64,000 nt of DNA from Dryomyza anilis (lineage: Eukaryota; Arthropoda; Insecta; Diptera; Dryomyzidae), in assembly GCA_951804985.1 (NCBI GenBank), contig OX638132.1:10149529-10213528 (forward strand). Direction: 5' to 3'. A program made the position numbers and the translations under genes. The number at the start of each line of letters is the position of its first letter. Within the stretch, counting starts at the first letter, position 1. This document shows positions 1 to 11,480 of the stretch, piece after piece. The notes under the pieces were generated by a model that was given only the letters and a program-made list of their open reading frames with translations, did no database searches and had not been told where the DNA came from.

Positions 1-400
1 CATTAAGGAATTTATCGTATTTTCACAAGGCATTTTTCACAGTGGGGCGGTACGAAGGGAGGGAGGGCGGTTATAGTAACAGACGCTGGGAAACGGTACA
101 GATTGCGGAACACATGCATCAAACGGAATCATTTGGAGTGCTTCAAATACAGCTGGTCGGGGGCGGTGCTGTGGGGACGCGTTGTGAAAGTAGAAAATAC
201 AAATTTTGTATCATGTAATTTGATATTTTATGATGATAAGTGGTAAATTGAAGATCATTTGTAATAAAGGGGAAATTTATTTTGATGAGAAAATTTTAGT
301 TGAATAGTTCAAAGATCGTTACATGAAAATAAGTAATGTTTAGAAGAAATTGTGCGATCAAAATGTGTTCTCTAAGCAAATATTATCAGAATTTCATTTA
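1..400. other. Unassigned left edge
   Basis: The first 180 bases are more G-rich than the rest of the window (runs such as gggagggagggcgg) and then give way to ordinary AT-rich sequence. No reading frame, RNA gene or repeat boundary is visible. It could be the tail of a feature that begins outside the window. Confidence 0.3.
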
Positions 401-406
401 GTCTCT

Positions 407-1065
407 AAATATTCAAATTTTTATTGAGAATTGAAATTTTGACTTATACTTCAATATATGACTAAGAATTTATATTTTGACTACGAATTCAAATTTTGAT
501 TAAAATTCACATTTTTACTAAAACTTTAAATGTTGACTAAGAATTTAAATTTTAACTAAAAATTTAAATTTTGACTAAAAATTCCAATTTTGACTAAAAA
601 TTCCAATTTTGAATACAAATTCAGATTTAGACTAAAACTTCAAATTTTGACTATGAATTGATATTTTGACTAATAATTCAAATTTTCAAAGAAGATTCAA
701 ATTTTGACAAAAAATTTACCCAGACAACAATTTTGGCATTTTTCTGGAATATTTCGGGCATATTTCCGGCAAACACACGGATAAATGGAATAGTTTGTGG
801 AGTGTATAGCAGGTTTTAAATTTTTCTGGAATTTTTATGGAAAAATCACGCCACATTTGGCAGAAAACAGCTTTTCATACAAACTTTGTCTGTTTGAAAT
901 ATGTGGAAAAAATGTTTCAAAACTACCTCGACCCTGTCTGAAATTTAGTCTCGGGTACCTTAAGAATTCAAATTTTGTTTAAAAATTCAAATTGAGCTTA
1001 ATAATTTAACTTGTGACCAAAATTTCAAAATTTCCTAAAAAAAACTTCATAAAAATTTGAATATT
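407..1065. repeat. Degenerate 20-bp tandem array, interrupted by a MITE
   Basis: A unit close to aaattttgactaaaaattc is repeated with many substitutions from about 407 to 717 and resumes from about 960 to 1065. The interruption is a separate TA-flanked element (719-955), so the array is older than that insertion. Copies differ at several positions each, which suggests an old, no longer homogenising array. Confidence 0.75.
719..955 (-). mobile_element. MITE, CCCGAGAC family, inserted in the tandem array
   Basis: The element starts CCCAGACAACAATTTTGGC and ends GTCTCGGG, and is flanked by TA on both sides (717-718 and 956-957). Its interior matches the reverse complement of the two abutting copies at 51713-52200, including the segments around ttccggcaaac, ggcagaaaac and cctcgaccctgtctg. 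Length (237 bp), TA flanks and lack of coding capacity fit a Tc1/mariner-type MITE. The superfamily is inferred from the TA target only. Confidence 0.8.
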
Positions 1066-2397
1066 TGGGGTAAACATTAAAAATTGAATATATCACATTT
1101 TCTCAGTTAATATGAACTATAAATAGTTTTTTTTTTTTTAAACCATACTGAGAATATTGATTTATTGATTAATTTCTACCTCTTTTTAGTTCATTACCTT
1201 TTTTTCAACAACAACAAACATAAACAATACAAAATAACTGTAACCCCACTAAGTACTGAAACGACTCAAAATTATGATTTATGTTTTTTTTGTTGGGCAA
1301 ACAAAAACCGGAAATTTTCCACAACTTCATAGTTGATTCCCAGCATAAATTGGAGGCTTCCGGTGATTGACCAGAAACAAAAAATACTCAAAACAAATAA
1401 AACTGATGCGATAAAACTGCCTGAAGTAATATTTTCTTCTTTTAGTTTGAAATATGAGCGGTAATTTAAACTAAGATCAACAATAAATAAGTATGTAAAA
1501 TATAAATATGTTGAAATAAATATTATTGCTGATTCAAAATGATCGAATTACGCAAGAATTACAATATTCATTAAAGAAAAAATAACTTCAAGAAAAAAAA
1601 AATGAAATGATCAAAAAATTGTTTACAACTTTTATACGAACCTAAAGCTATTCAGCAATACGAAGTTACACGGCAAAAAAAAAGTTATTGGTAACATGTT
1701 TGCGAAGATTGTGTTTTTGTGATTGTGGCACATTGCGTAACATGATTTACGCAAACATCTCAAGACTGAAATATGATGCATTCAAATATATTTCACTTTC
1801 AGATATTTGCTTCAAACGTGCCGCAACTCTAATGCAAAATAGTAATGAAATAATTTAAAATACTTTTCCTAACGTGTGCCGACGGAATCAAATAATTTAT
1901 TCTTAAAATATTTTTCTGAAAATATCATTACTATTACATTTACCACAATCATTTATCATTGGTTTGGTATTTTTATTGCAATAATCATTTGCTAGTCTAA
2001 CATACTATTTAATATGAATAAATAAATTGTAAATAATTCACTTAATCATTTGAATAATGTGAAAAATCAACTATAACTTGAACACATTAAAATATGTACA
2101 TCATATTGATGACTTCCGTTCTTCAGACTATGATTCATTATATTGAAGAACCATTCATAATATTAATGACTAACGACATTAATAATTGTCGAAAAATTGT
2201 TCTTCAATATGATGAATTGTATGTGAAAAATTAATTAACAAAAACAAACATTCATCATATTAATGAACAAAATCAACATACATATATGAACTTCATATTG
2301 AAAAATGCTGTTCATCAAATCCAATTTCAATCAAAATATTTATTTTTGGTTCGTTTTCTGCGGTACTTCTCAGTTCTCAAGTAGTTCCTGTATGTTA
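1066..2397. other. AT-rich spacer with decayed repeat pieces
   Basis: No gene is visible. Between about 2090 and 2300 there are several forms of the short palindromic motif ttcatcatattgatgaa, the same motif that builds the fold-back element at 43.7-44.5 kb, so this is probably a decayed relative. The rest is AT-rich sequence with homopolymer runs. Confidence 0.4.
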
Positions 2398-3606
2398 TCT
2401 TTATATATAAAACTCATTTTCCGTTTGTTTGTTTGTTTGTGCGTTATGCAAACGTACACCTGTGCATGGATTTTCTTAAAATTTGGAATATATAACCTAC
2501 ATACCCACTATATAGTTTTCGTTTACCACGCTCACTTTTACGCCCATTTTTATTTTTGGTGTATAATTCAGATTCATAGCAAAACCACTGAATGTATTTT
2601 TCTGACAATTTGCATTACTATGCTATGAAGTCCATGGATTATCCCAAACCATATATAAACTAGATTGGACAAAGGGGAGTGGCACCTCCCACAGAACCCA
2701 AAAGTTCAGAACGCTATATCTTAATCCTAATGTTATTGGTGTCAACTAAACTTTAAATTTAGATGTTACTCATTTTCCTTAATGTCACCATACCAAACTC
2801 ATATCTTAGGAATATAAATTTGGAATATATATCCACCCAGGAGAAGATCACAATATAGTTTTCGTTGACCACGACCACTTGTATGACTATTTTTATTTTT
2901 GGTGTATGTTTCAGATTCCTAGTAAAACCGCTGAACGAATTTTTCTGAAATTTGCATTACTATGATATAAGGTCCATGGAGTATCCTAAGTCAGAACTAA
3001 ATCCGATTGGATGAAGTGGAGTGGCACCTCCCATAAAACCCAAAAATTCAGTCCGATGTATCCTAATGTTATCGATTTCAACTAAACATGAAAATTGGAT
3101 ATTACTCGTCTTACTTAATCTCACCACACCATATTCACCACACCATACTCACCACAACAAAACTAACCACACTAAAACTCACCACATCAAAATACACCAC
3201 ACCATCTACGATATATTTGTGAATGTTTGTATGTATGTCCATAGGCCGTGGCACCTCCCATATACCACCACTACAAAACTCACCGTACAAAAATTCACCA
3301 CATATAAACTCACCACACCGAAACTTACCACATTAAAACTCACCACACTAAATTCATCACACTAAAACTCACCACAATAAAACTTCTACTGTAAAAAAAC
3401 TCTACCGGAAAGAATTCTACGGGAAAGCGTTCTACGGGGAAGAATTTTACGAGGAATTACTTTTGTTTTGGTTACTACATTTATAACACCAATAAAAAAA
3501 ACGTCCACAGCGATATAAATAATAAAATTATTCTTTATATTAATAAAATCACTCCATATCCTTGCATTCACAAAATCTTTGCACGAGTCGTGCACGGGTC
3601 CAGCTA
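2398..3606 (+). mobile_element. Non-autonomous Helitron
   Basis: The 5' end is TCTTTATATATAAAAC directly after an A (2397). The 3' end is CTAG (3603-3606) directly before a T (3607), the A/T insertion pattern of Helitrons. A perfect 6-bp-stem hairpin, gcacga-g-tcgtgc (3581-3593), lies 9 bases before the terminal CTAG, as expected for a Helitron terminator. The interior has a direct duplication of about 340 bp (about 2480-2810 and 2820-3120), then a short tandem array of caccaca-type units. No Rep/helicase coding sequence is present, so any movement would depend on an autonomous relative. TSDs are not expected for this class. Confidence 0.82.
3122..3385 (+). repeat. Tandem array aaactcaccacac inside the Helitron
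   Basis: Units of about 10-13 bp (cac-cac-acc/taaaactcaccac) repeat with variation. The same array, on the opposite strand, fills 13700-14030 and marks that region as another copy of this Helitron. The open frame crossing it is a consequence of the repeat. Confidence 0.8.
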
Positions 3607-5075
3607 GTTTCTTATATAATGCTTGTTAGGCATAAATAAATTAGTAAAATGATTTCTAATATATTTATTTATAATTATAAAAAATATATAAAAAAAAAAT
3701 ATTTTTTGAAACACATTTTTTTTTCACGTATAATTTTTTTTTTCGAATACATTTTTTTTAATAACATGTTTTTTACCAAAACATTTTTAATTGGCATTTT
3801 TTTTTCAAATTGTTTAAAAAATTATATATTTTATTTGGAAAAATTTGTAAAAAAAAATATTTTTAAATTATTCATTAATATTATGATTATATTCACCAAT
3901 ATGACGATTCAAATTCATTGTATTGAATATTTCGCTCTACGCTATGATGTTCGATAGTATGTATAAGTTCATATTATACATGAATAATATGTCATTAATA
4001 TGTCATTTAATGATCATGATAGTTTGATGTCATATTGATGATTAGTAGTTTGTAGAAAAGTTCATAATATTTATGAATTATTTAATCATATTGAAGATTT
4101 TTTTTCTGTGAAATCCTAATCAGAAATAGTTCGTCCATATCATGTTTTAATAAATGTCTTTTCTGTGTCTCCTTGTTAAATAAAATAAATGCAAACCATT
4201 TTCTGATAAAATCAATTTAATATCAATAAAAAAAATAAAATTAAATGAAAAGGCAATAATTCCAAATACTATGTAGTTGTTTTAAATACTTTTTATTTAG
4301 TTACGTTTGCAAATTTTTGTTTCATTGGGATTTGGCTAGAATCAACTGCTTCATTAGACATTATTTGTTGAAAAAATGAGAATAGTTTCATCCAAATATG
4401 TTACATTGACGCAACTGGATATGACTCTATGTCCATTGGAATAGTATGTGAGTTTGCTCATTGGAAAAAATCAACAAATTTGAATATATAACTCTCCCAC
4501 CTCCATTCTCATAATTTCGTAAGTTCTTGGCACAAAACTCTCTATTGGGATAACTGCAGCGATAGTACATATATGCTTCTATTCGTGGCGAAATTTAAAA
4601 TGTGTTTTTGTTCATAAATAAAATATAAAAGTGTTTCAATTCGTGGAAAAGATAAAGAAAATGTGGAAAAGATAAAGAAAATGCGATTATTTTCGTGGCT
4701 GTATTAATTATTTACTTCTGTTCGTGGATAAAATAAAAATACGATTCTTTTTATAACTAAAATAACCTTATGGTTGTTTTTTTTTAGGACATGTAGGTTT
4801 TCGTTAGATGCGTCGATATTAACTGAAGATCTATGACCTTAATTCATACATTTTACATACATAAACTGAATACGTAAAATGATCAGTAATGGAGTATACA
4901 TTGAAATGTTTTTTCCTCCCACTACATTTTAATAAATATTATGTATAGATCTAACATTTCATTACCGATGTAATAAACATTTGTATGAAATGAACATAAA
5001 TTATATACTTTGAAATGACATATCAATTTTTAAAACATACCAGATTCGTATTTAAATTATTAATTAATTTACATA
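3607..5075. other. AT-rich spacer, no gene
   Basis: Homopolymer-rich DNA. Fragments of the ttcatattgatgaa family occur at about 3950-4090. At 4645-4684 a 20-bp unit (tggaaaagataaagaaaatg) is repeated twice in tandem, and the motif (a/t)ttcgtgg recurs four times between 4580 and 4740. Nothing here supports a gene. Confidence 0.45.
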
Positions 5076-6541
5076 CACGGATAGAAAAGATTTGTTTGAA
5101 TATATTTGATTGTAATTAAAAAGTAATACGAAATTATCATACATGTATTAGGAATGAAGTGTAATTAAATTATAATCGAAATTGAATTTTTTTTTTGTTC
5201 ACGTGTAAACATTATTATATTGTCCAGCAGAATCTGTCAAATTTACCATAAATATGTTGCAATACTAACATAAAATTTTAATTGCATTTGAATAAACTAT
5301 TTCTTGGTTAAAACTATGTTTCGAAACACAGAAAATGCTAATCAAATCTAAATACAACGTATGTTCGTAACGCTCGTCTTAATTCGATAATTTATCGACT
5401 GACGAAGTTGGCAACGTTGTGCAGAATTTTCTACCTACGGCATCTTTTGCCATCGTTTGAACATATTGATGTTTAAAAACAAACAAAAAATTTAAATAAA
5501 TGTATTCTTGCAACATTCTTCTTGTATATGAAGTTGGCACTCGTTGAACAGAATTTTCTACCTACGTCTGTTTTGTCGTCGTTTGAAGTATGTATAGGGT
5601 CTTTTTAAACATAGTGATGTTTGAAAACAAACAAAAAAAAATGAATTCAAATGTAAATAAAGGAATTCTTGCAGCTCTCTTCTTGTATACAAAGTAGACA
5701 CTCGGTGATCGGTATTTTCTGTAATAATTTTGTTATTTATAAATTAAATAAATATACAAATTGTGTTACAAAAAGTACAAATAGTAACAGAGTATAATAT
5801 ATAATTTAATAGTGCAGTATATAATTTCTGAAACTAATGTGAAAAAACCACAAATAAAAATCAGTGTTTCAAACAGAATTCGGCTTGTTTTTTTTACAAA
5901 AGCCTCCGTGAATTCCTGCCTATGCTATGTGCTGTACTGAGACAGTAACTGTACCAAATATAAAGCTGGTGCAATTGTGCATTCATTAATGCTGTCATTT
6001 GTACTCATAGTTTTAAACGAATTTTTTTGTTTATGCATTTAAAAATTTGTATATGAATTCAATTACTATAAATTCCCACTGTGCATGTTTAAAGATTTTT
6101 AATAAAAAAACAACATTTTATTTTTATTTTATTTTCAGAATTTCTTTCCAAATATATTTAAATATGTTTCTATGCAAACATACTACTTTTTGAACTGAAA
6201 CAACTGATATGTTTCACTGGAAACATATTTATATTCAGGTCGTTCAAAATCATGTTTTAATTTGAACAAATTTATGTTTTGGTTAAAATATTTATTTTAT
6301 TTGGATATAGTAATTATTATGTTTCCATTTGAACATACTCCATTTTAAGAGGCAACATTAAAATGTTTCCGGGATATTATAATGTAAGTCAGAGCTCATT
6401 ACAACACTGTTCAAGTCTCAAGACAACCCTGTTTACAAATGATTTATCAGGCTATTATATATTATGTTTACATAAAATTCCAAACATACATGTTAATGCC
6501 TGCAAAATTATGTTTGGGAGAGCCATTTTTTTTGCAGCGTG
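5076..6541 (+). mobile_element. TA-flanked repeat, CACG...CGTG family (long copy)
   Basis: Flanked by TA at 5074-5075 and 6542-6543, beginning CACGGATAGAAAAGATTTG and ending TTTTTTTTGCAGCGTG. Only the first four bases are an obvious inverted repeat. The body matches 26471-27200 in the opposite orientation and 45324-45868 in the same one, with shared landmarks such as cagcagaatctgtcaaa, attttctacctacg, ttcttgtata and tgtttgggagagcca. About 5400-5700 holds an internal direct repeat of 150-200 bp (the attttctacctacg and ttcttgtata segments occur twice or three times). No transposase frame was found, so it is non-autonomous or badly decayed. Confidence 0.6.
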
Positions 6542-6708
6542 TAGTATTGAGTTTAACCATTCATCACATTTATGAATCGTTCATAAATCCAAAATGAAAT
6601 AGATTGTAGTATTTATTAACGCATTCATTAAACAAATAAAACAAATTGTTATTTTTCCAAGAATACTACAACAACAACAATATGAGTTCACGTTTTCACA
6701 CAATATTT

Positions 6709-7370
6709 TTATACCCTACACTAAGAGTGAAAGGGTATATTCAGTTTGGTACGCCGTTTGTAACACCCAGAAGGAAGCATCTCCGGTATGGAAAAGTATA
6801 TATATTCTTGATCAGCATGACCTCCTGAGTCGATTTAGCGATGTCCGTCTGTCTGTCCGTCTGTCTGTCCGTCTGTCTGTCCGTCTGTCTGTCTGTTGAA
6901 ATCCCTACTCCTTTTAAAATAGAAGAGCTAGATAAATGAAACTTATAACTTAGATTACTAATATACCTACGCTGTATGTGCGAAATTTGGCGAGATCGGT
7001 CCATTGTGACCTATGATCCGACCACTTATGTTCAAATACCTCATATAAAATGTACATATAAAGATCAATTTTTATGTATACGTGCTTAGGTAAACTTTTT
7101 TGGTCAAATATATATTGATATCATGCTCAAATACATTATAATAATGTTTTCCGGCAAAAAGACTTGTGGTTCACAAAAAAAAAAATAGAAATTCGGTACA
7201 CCTACCCATTTGTAAATATGGGTATCAAATGAATGGAAATTCTTTAGCGATTAAATGTTTGTAGTTATTTTCAGGATTCGTATACCCTGGTGACCTATAT
7301 ATCACTTTGAGTGGTAACCACACATATGTGTAGGGTATTTATAGTCGGCTTAGACCGACTATAATTTTGA
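6709..7370 (+). repeat. Dispersed fly repeat with gtctgtctgtcc array
   Basis: It begins taccctacactaagagtg and ends gtgtagggtatttatagtcg, followed by a small palindrome (gtcggcttagaccgac). Within it are the segments cccagaaggaagcatctcc, attcttgatcagcatgacc and tgagtcgatttagcg, then the array at 6841-6895. A good reverse copy lies at 46580-47190 and decayed copies at 30520-31075 and 42830-43080. Repeats with this anatomy are widespread in flies; I do not assign a named family. The 87-residue minus-strand frame across it just reads the array as TDRQ units. Confidence 0.7.
6841..6895 (+). repeat. (GTCTGTCTGTCC)n microsatellite
   Basis: About four and a half copies of a 12-bp unit built from gtct/gtcc tetramers. 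It sits at the same place in the dispersed repeat as the remnant gtccgtctgg at 30672 in the degraded copy. Confidence 0.9.
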
Positions 7371-8660
7371 TAATCCTAACTATCATAATTACACCTACTT
7401 TAAAATTTCCCATGTGATCTAACCTTCCCAACTGGTTTATATTATATATATTTTTAAATTATTCGTCTACCTTAGCTATAGTTTTAAGTAGTTTCAATTT
7501 TCATTTGCCTGCAATTGTTTGTTATGCAATTGTAGCTATTAACATAAGTATTTTTCCTAATGTATAGATGAATACAAATTTATTTAACTACTAACAATCT
7601 ACTCTACGCTACCCTTCAATTCAATGTAAATGTAGGTATTTTTGATTTTGTAACACCTACCTACCTCTTATTATTATTATTTGTTGACCTTTGCGTAATC
7701 AGTTGTTCGAAAACGAAAATGGTTGAAAAAATAATACGAACGCTTTAAAAAGAAACAAAACCTACTTTTACGAACGCATTTTATAGAAGGTCACAATCGA
7801 GTAACACCTTAGAAATCATACGGTAGGCACAAAAACCAAACCAACCTAATTGCATGGTGTACGTGAAGAGTGACGGATAATTTAGCTTGATGTTGGTGTT
7901 CATTGGAGGGGGAAAGACCGATATATGGTATGACATTAAAGTGCTGTTAGTTTAAGTGTGTGTGTCGTAAAAAACGTATGGGGCAATACTAATTTGATGA
8001 CATATCTAGTATAATTATTTTAATATCTATGTACATAATTGTTTAAAACTAATATTAAGAACCGATTTCTCAAAATGACGACAATATGACGTCATTCTCG
8101 AATGCACAACCAATATTATTGAAGAGTTTAAATTCCCAAAAAAATAATAAACATATTTCTGCTGACTACATTATTTTGTATTTTTTGTTTTGTATTTATT
8201 TATATAATTGAATGCAAAATTTATATTTGAATTTGAGCTATATTTGTCAGAAATATGATAATTTGATATTTGAATCATATGACGAAACGATACTTTTTAT
8301 TTATATTGCATTAACTATGGTTTTGTCTTACTTCGAACGAAGCCTGAATTGTTACGGTACGTCGTTTTTGGCTGGTGTTTCTATAGCCTAAAAAAAGTAT
8401 TTTACAATATATAAAATTAAAAATAAAGATGATTGTTGCTAACTGAGGACATTCTAAAAGTAGTATTGAGAAAATAAACGATTATAATGTTAAATATAAT
8501 GATGAATTTGAGACTATTGTGATGTTGAAAAATACTTAAAATTGTGAGGTGGTTTTGAAAACATGTACATTGTATAGACTAGCTAAGTTGATGGACATTG
8601 ATGACGTTACTAATGATAATTATAATGATTTACATAGTTTTTGTAAAGCTTGTGAAAATG
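7371..8660. other. Spacer, no gene recognised
   Basis: AT-rich sequence without convincing reading frames or repeat boundaries. Slightly less biased patches at 7750-7980 and 8330-8400 have no recognisable content. Confidence 0.4.
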
Positions 8661-8669
8661 AGAAGTTTG

Positions 8670-9180
8670 CACACAGAAAACTGATTTGTTGCGACAACCA
8701 ACTAATTTGCCCCACCCAATAATACCTTGACATCTGATAAAGTAGTTGTAACAACATCTTAGCCGCGGTAGCTCAGTGGTTAGTGCGTTGGACTGCGAGC
8801 CGAAAGGTCCCCGGTTCAAGCCTGGACTGGGGCTAACAACATCTTTTCACAGAAACATTTTTCTATACCGCGCTACCTCTCGGCAGTAAAAGGCAACCCC
8901 CGAGAGTAAAAACATTGCCTATGAAAAGCTCTCACCCGCCGTTCGGATTCGGCAATAAACTGTAGGTCCCACCACTTTGAGTATAAATATAACACGCACA
9001 GCTCAAAATGGTGAGAGAGCTCGGCCTAAGTTCTTATAGAACTGTAGTGCCAAACTATTATTATATTATTAACAACATCTTAAACGGGTTGTGGCAACCT
9101 CCTAGTCTGTGAGCTTGAGGTTGCGGCAACCTCCAAATCGGTGAGCATGAGTTTGTGTCAACCTCCAAAGCAAAATTAGT
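8670..9180 (+). mobile_element. Copy of the ttgcggcaacc repeat, split by a SINE
   Basis: Starts CACACAGAAAACTGATTTG and contains ttgttgcgacaacc. After the SINE it resumes with several copies of ggttgcggcaacctcc-like units separated by gtgagc(a/t)tga. The same start and units occur at 33087 onward, where the right end can be identified (34564). Here the right end is not clear. Confidence 0.55.
8762..9070 (+). mobile_element. tRNA-derived SINE, copy 1
   Basis: The head resembles a tRNA gene: gccgcgg acceptor-like start, A-box region tagctcagtggttag, and B-box region ggttcaagcct. The body continues for about 230 bp, including ggattcggcaataaactg and gagagagctcggcc, which resemble the 3' ends of fly LINEs of the type that mobilise SINEs (from memory, not checked). 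The tail is tattattatattatt. A 12-bp target duplication, aacaacatctta, flanks it (8750-8761 and 9071-9082), which proves insertion as a unit. An RNA polymerase III promoter is implied by the boxes. It is not a functional tRNA: the sequence runs straight into the SINE body and occurs twice in the window. Confidence 0.9.
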
Positions 9181-9193
9181 AAAGGTCAAGGTC

Positions 9194-9325
9194 AAAAAAT
9201 TACCAATATAAGAAATCACTTGATTTGTGTATGTTGAAAATAATCATAAATTATCGTGCAGTAAATAATTTATGATTATTTTCAACATACACAAATCAAA
9301 TGATTTCTTATATTGCTAATTTTTT
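9194..9325. repeat. Long hairpin, 61-bp arms
   Basis: The left arm (9194-9254) and right arm (9265-9325) are reverse complements with two mismatches, separated by a 10-base loop (cgtgcagtaa). If transcribed it would fold into a long double-stranded RNA. It could be a short fold-back element; no clear target duplication was seen. Confidence 0.88.
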
Positions 9326-9836
9326 CAAAATCCCCAAAATTCGATAAAAAGAATAAATAAAATATAGCTAAAATAAGCAAAATTTTATTTTTATTACTAT
9401 AAACAATTTACGTATAAACATGCAGAGTATATAAAAAGTAAAACAATACCTAAATAATACTTAGCACTTAAAAGTTAAATAGAAAATGCAAACGTCCTTT
9501 TTAGTAAATACTTATTTAAAGCATTTTTTTAGTTTTAATTTCTTAAATACTTATACGCACAATAGGACTTTATAAGCCCTTTTAACTGTATTCCAAATTC
9601 ATTGGTATTCTATATATATAAAATAAATTACAATCATATCTTAAAACCTTTTTATTTGTTTAAACATTGTGCTACTTTAGTTAAAAGAAAAATGACCTTA
9701 CAATACGTTGTACGTCTTCAAGACCCTTCAGCTAAATGTTTGTTATCGGTCCCGCTGTTTTTTTTGTCTGGTAATACTCCACATTTTTAGTGAGTTGTAA
9801 AATGTAAAAAAAACTTACAAAAAAAACACTTAAAAT
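9326..9836. other. Spacer, no gene
   Basis: Nothing recognised in this AT-rich stretch; the reading frames are short and of low complexity. Confidence 0.4.
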
Positions 9837-9950
9837 AATGAAATAACAGCTTGTTGTAACTGTTAAAAAATATTATAAATTAGAAAATTATGTAATGAAA
9901 TAACAGCTTGTTGTAACTGTTAAAAAATATTATAAATTATAAAATTATGT
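9837..9950 (+). repeat. 57-bp tandem duplication
   Basis: The segment beginning aatgaaataacagcttg occurs at 9837 and again at 9894, almost identical (a g/t difference in attagaaaa versus attataaaa). The high identity suggests a recent duplication. Confidence 0.9.
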
Positions 9951-9954
9951 ATGA

Positions 9955-11480
9955 AGTATTTTATAAAGTAAAATTTCCTATATCTGTTGATTTGTTTTTG
10001 TTCTTGTGTTTGTTTAGTTATTGTTTTTATTTTTGTATACTGGTTTATACTTTTCTTTTTATTTGTGTATTTTGTAATGTTTTTGAAGTTTTGTTTTTGA
10101 ATTTTTGTTTTAGCTTTTTGTCTTTTTTTATTTTGGTTTTTCTTTTGATTATATTTTTGTGTTTATTTTTTTTATTATTTATTTTGGGTTTTTGTTTTTT
10201 TTTGTCGGCTTACGGTACTGTTTGTTTATTTTTTGTTTTTTTTTTTTAATCTGAATATTTGTTTTCGCTTTTGTTTTCCCTTTTAATATTGTATTTTGAT
10301 TGTCTTTTGTTTTTTTTTATGATTTTATGATTTTGTTTTTGATTTTGCACTTACTTTTTTTTCTCTTTACATTTTCTGGATTATTTTTTTAGTTTATTTT
10401 GTGTTTTTGTTTTACTTATTTATCTTTGTTTTTTTATGTTTTTTGTATGTTTTGTCTTTTTGTTTTTATTTTATTTTATTTATTATTATTATTTTTATTT
10501 CCGCTTTGGTTTTTTATTTGGACATTTTATTTTTGTTTTTGCTTTTTATAGTGTTTTGATCTTTATTAATATTTTGATAGTCTTTTTTTTATATTTATGT
10601 TTTGTATATTTTTTTAGTTTCTGTGTTTTAGTTTTTTTCCATTTGATTTTGTTTTTGATTTTGATCTTGCTTTTTTTTCTTTACATTTTCTGGATTATTT
10701 TTTAGCTTATTTTGCTTTTGTGTGTTGTCTTTGATTTTCCTATTTTTCATTATTTTGTATATTTTCTATAAGTTTTGTGTTTTATGTTATTGCTTTTATT
10801 TTATTCATTTTTATTTCCGCTTTTGTTTTTACTTGGACTTTTTCTTTTTGTTGTTGCTTTTGATTTCGCATTTTAATTCATTTTGCTATAGTTAATTTTT
10901 CTTCAGATTTTGTTTTTCTAGATTTTGAGTTTTTGCTTTTATTTTTATTATTGCCTTTGTTTTTATTTCTGCTTTTGTTTTTGATTCGTTCTTGTTTTGT
11001 TGCTTTTATGTGTTTTTGCTTTTTATTGCTCATTTTAGTTAATTTTGCGATTCTGTTTTTCTTAGCTTTTTTTTATATTTTTTCCGTTGATTTTGAGTTT
11101 TCTATTTTATTTTTATTATTAGTTTGGGTTTGTTTTAGCTTTTGTTTTTCATTTGGAGTTTTTGAATTTTTCTGATTTTAATTTCGTTTTTTAGTTAATT
11201 ATTCTATTATGATGTTTTGTGTTTTTTGTATTGATTTTGCTTTTTATTTCTTCTTTTTGATTATATTTTTAATTTTAGTTTTGTTTTTTCTTTTTATTTT
11301 GTGTGTTTTTCTTTTGAATTTGTATTTGGGCATCTATTTGTTTTTTTTCTTTTTTTTTTTTGTGTTTGATTTTATTTTCAATTTGTGTTTTAGCCTTTGT
11401 GGTTGTGAATAATTTGTTTCGTTTGTGTTTTATTTGTTTTTGTTTTTCTTGCATTTTTATACATTTTACTGTTTATTTTT
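9955..11480. repeat. Long T-rich, strand-asymmetric low-complexity tract
   Basis: For about 1.5 kb the plus strand is dominated by T with scattered G (tttttgttttt, ttttgattttg), while A and C are rare. A segment containing tacattttctggattattt occurs twice (about 10367 and 10682), so internal duplication helped build the tract. All Phe/Leu-rich frames here (for example 9947-10249, 10436-10705, 10933-11175) are by-products of this composition. It ends sharply near 11480 where a normal mixture of bases returns. Confidence 0.8.

Noticed and set aside
2305..2628. 107-residue frame at the Helitron start
   Set aside because: Crosses the Helitron boundary and its non-coding interior; no Rep or helicase motif.
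6741..7004. 87-residue minus-strand frame with TDRQ repeats
   Set aside because: Reads the gtctgtctgtcc microsatellite inside a dispersed repeat.
8762..8832. tRNA gene
   Set aside because: The tRNA-like sequence is the head of a SINE, repeated at 33429, with target duplications around the whole 310-bp unit.
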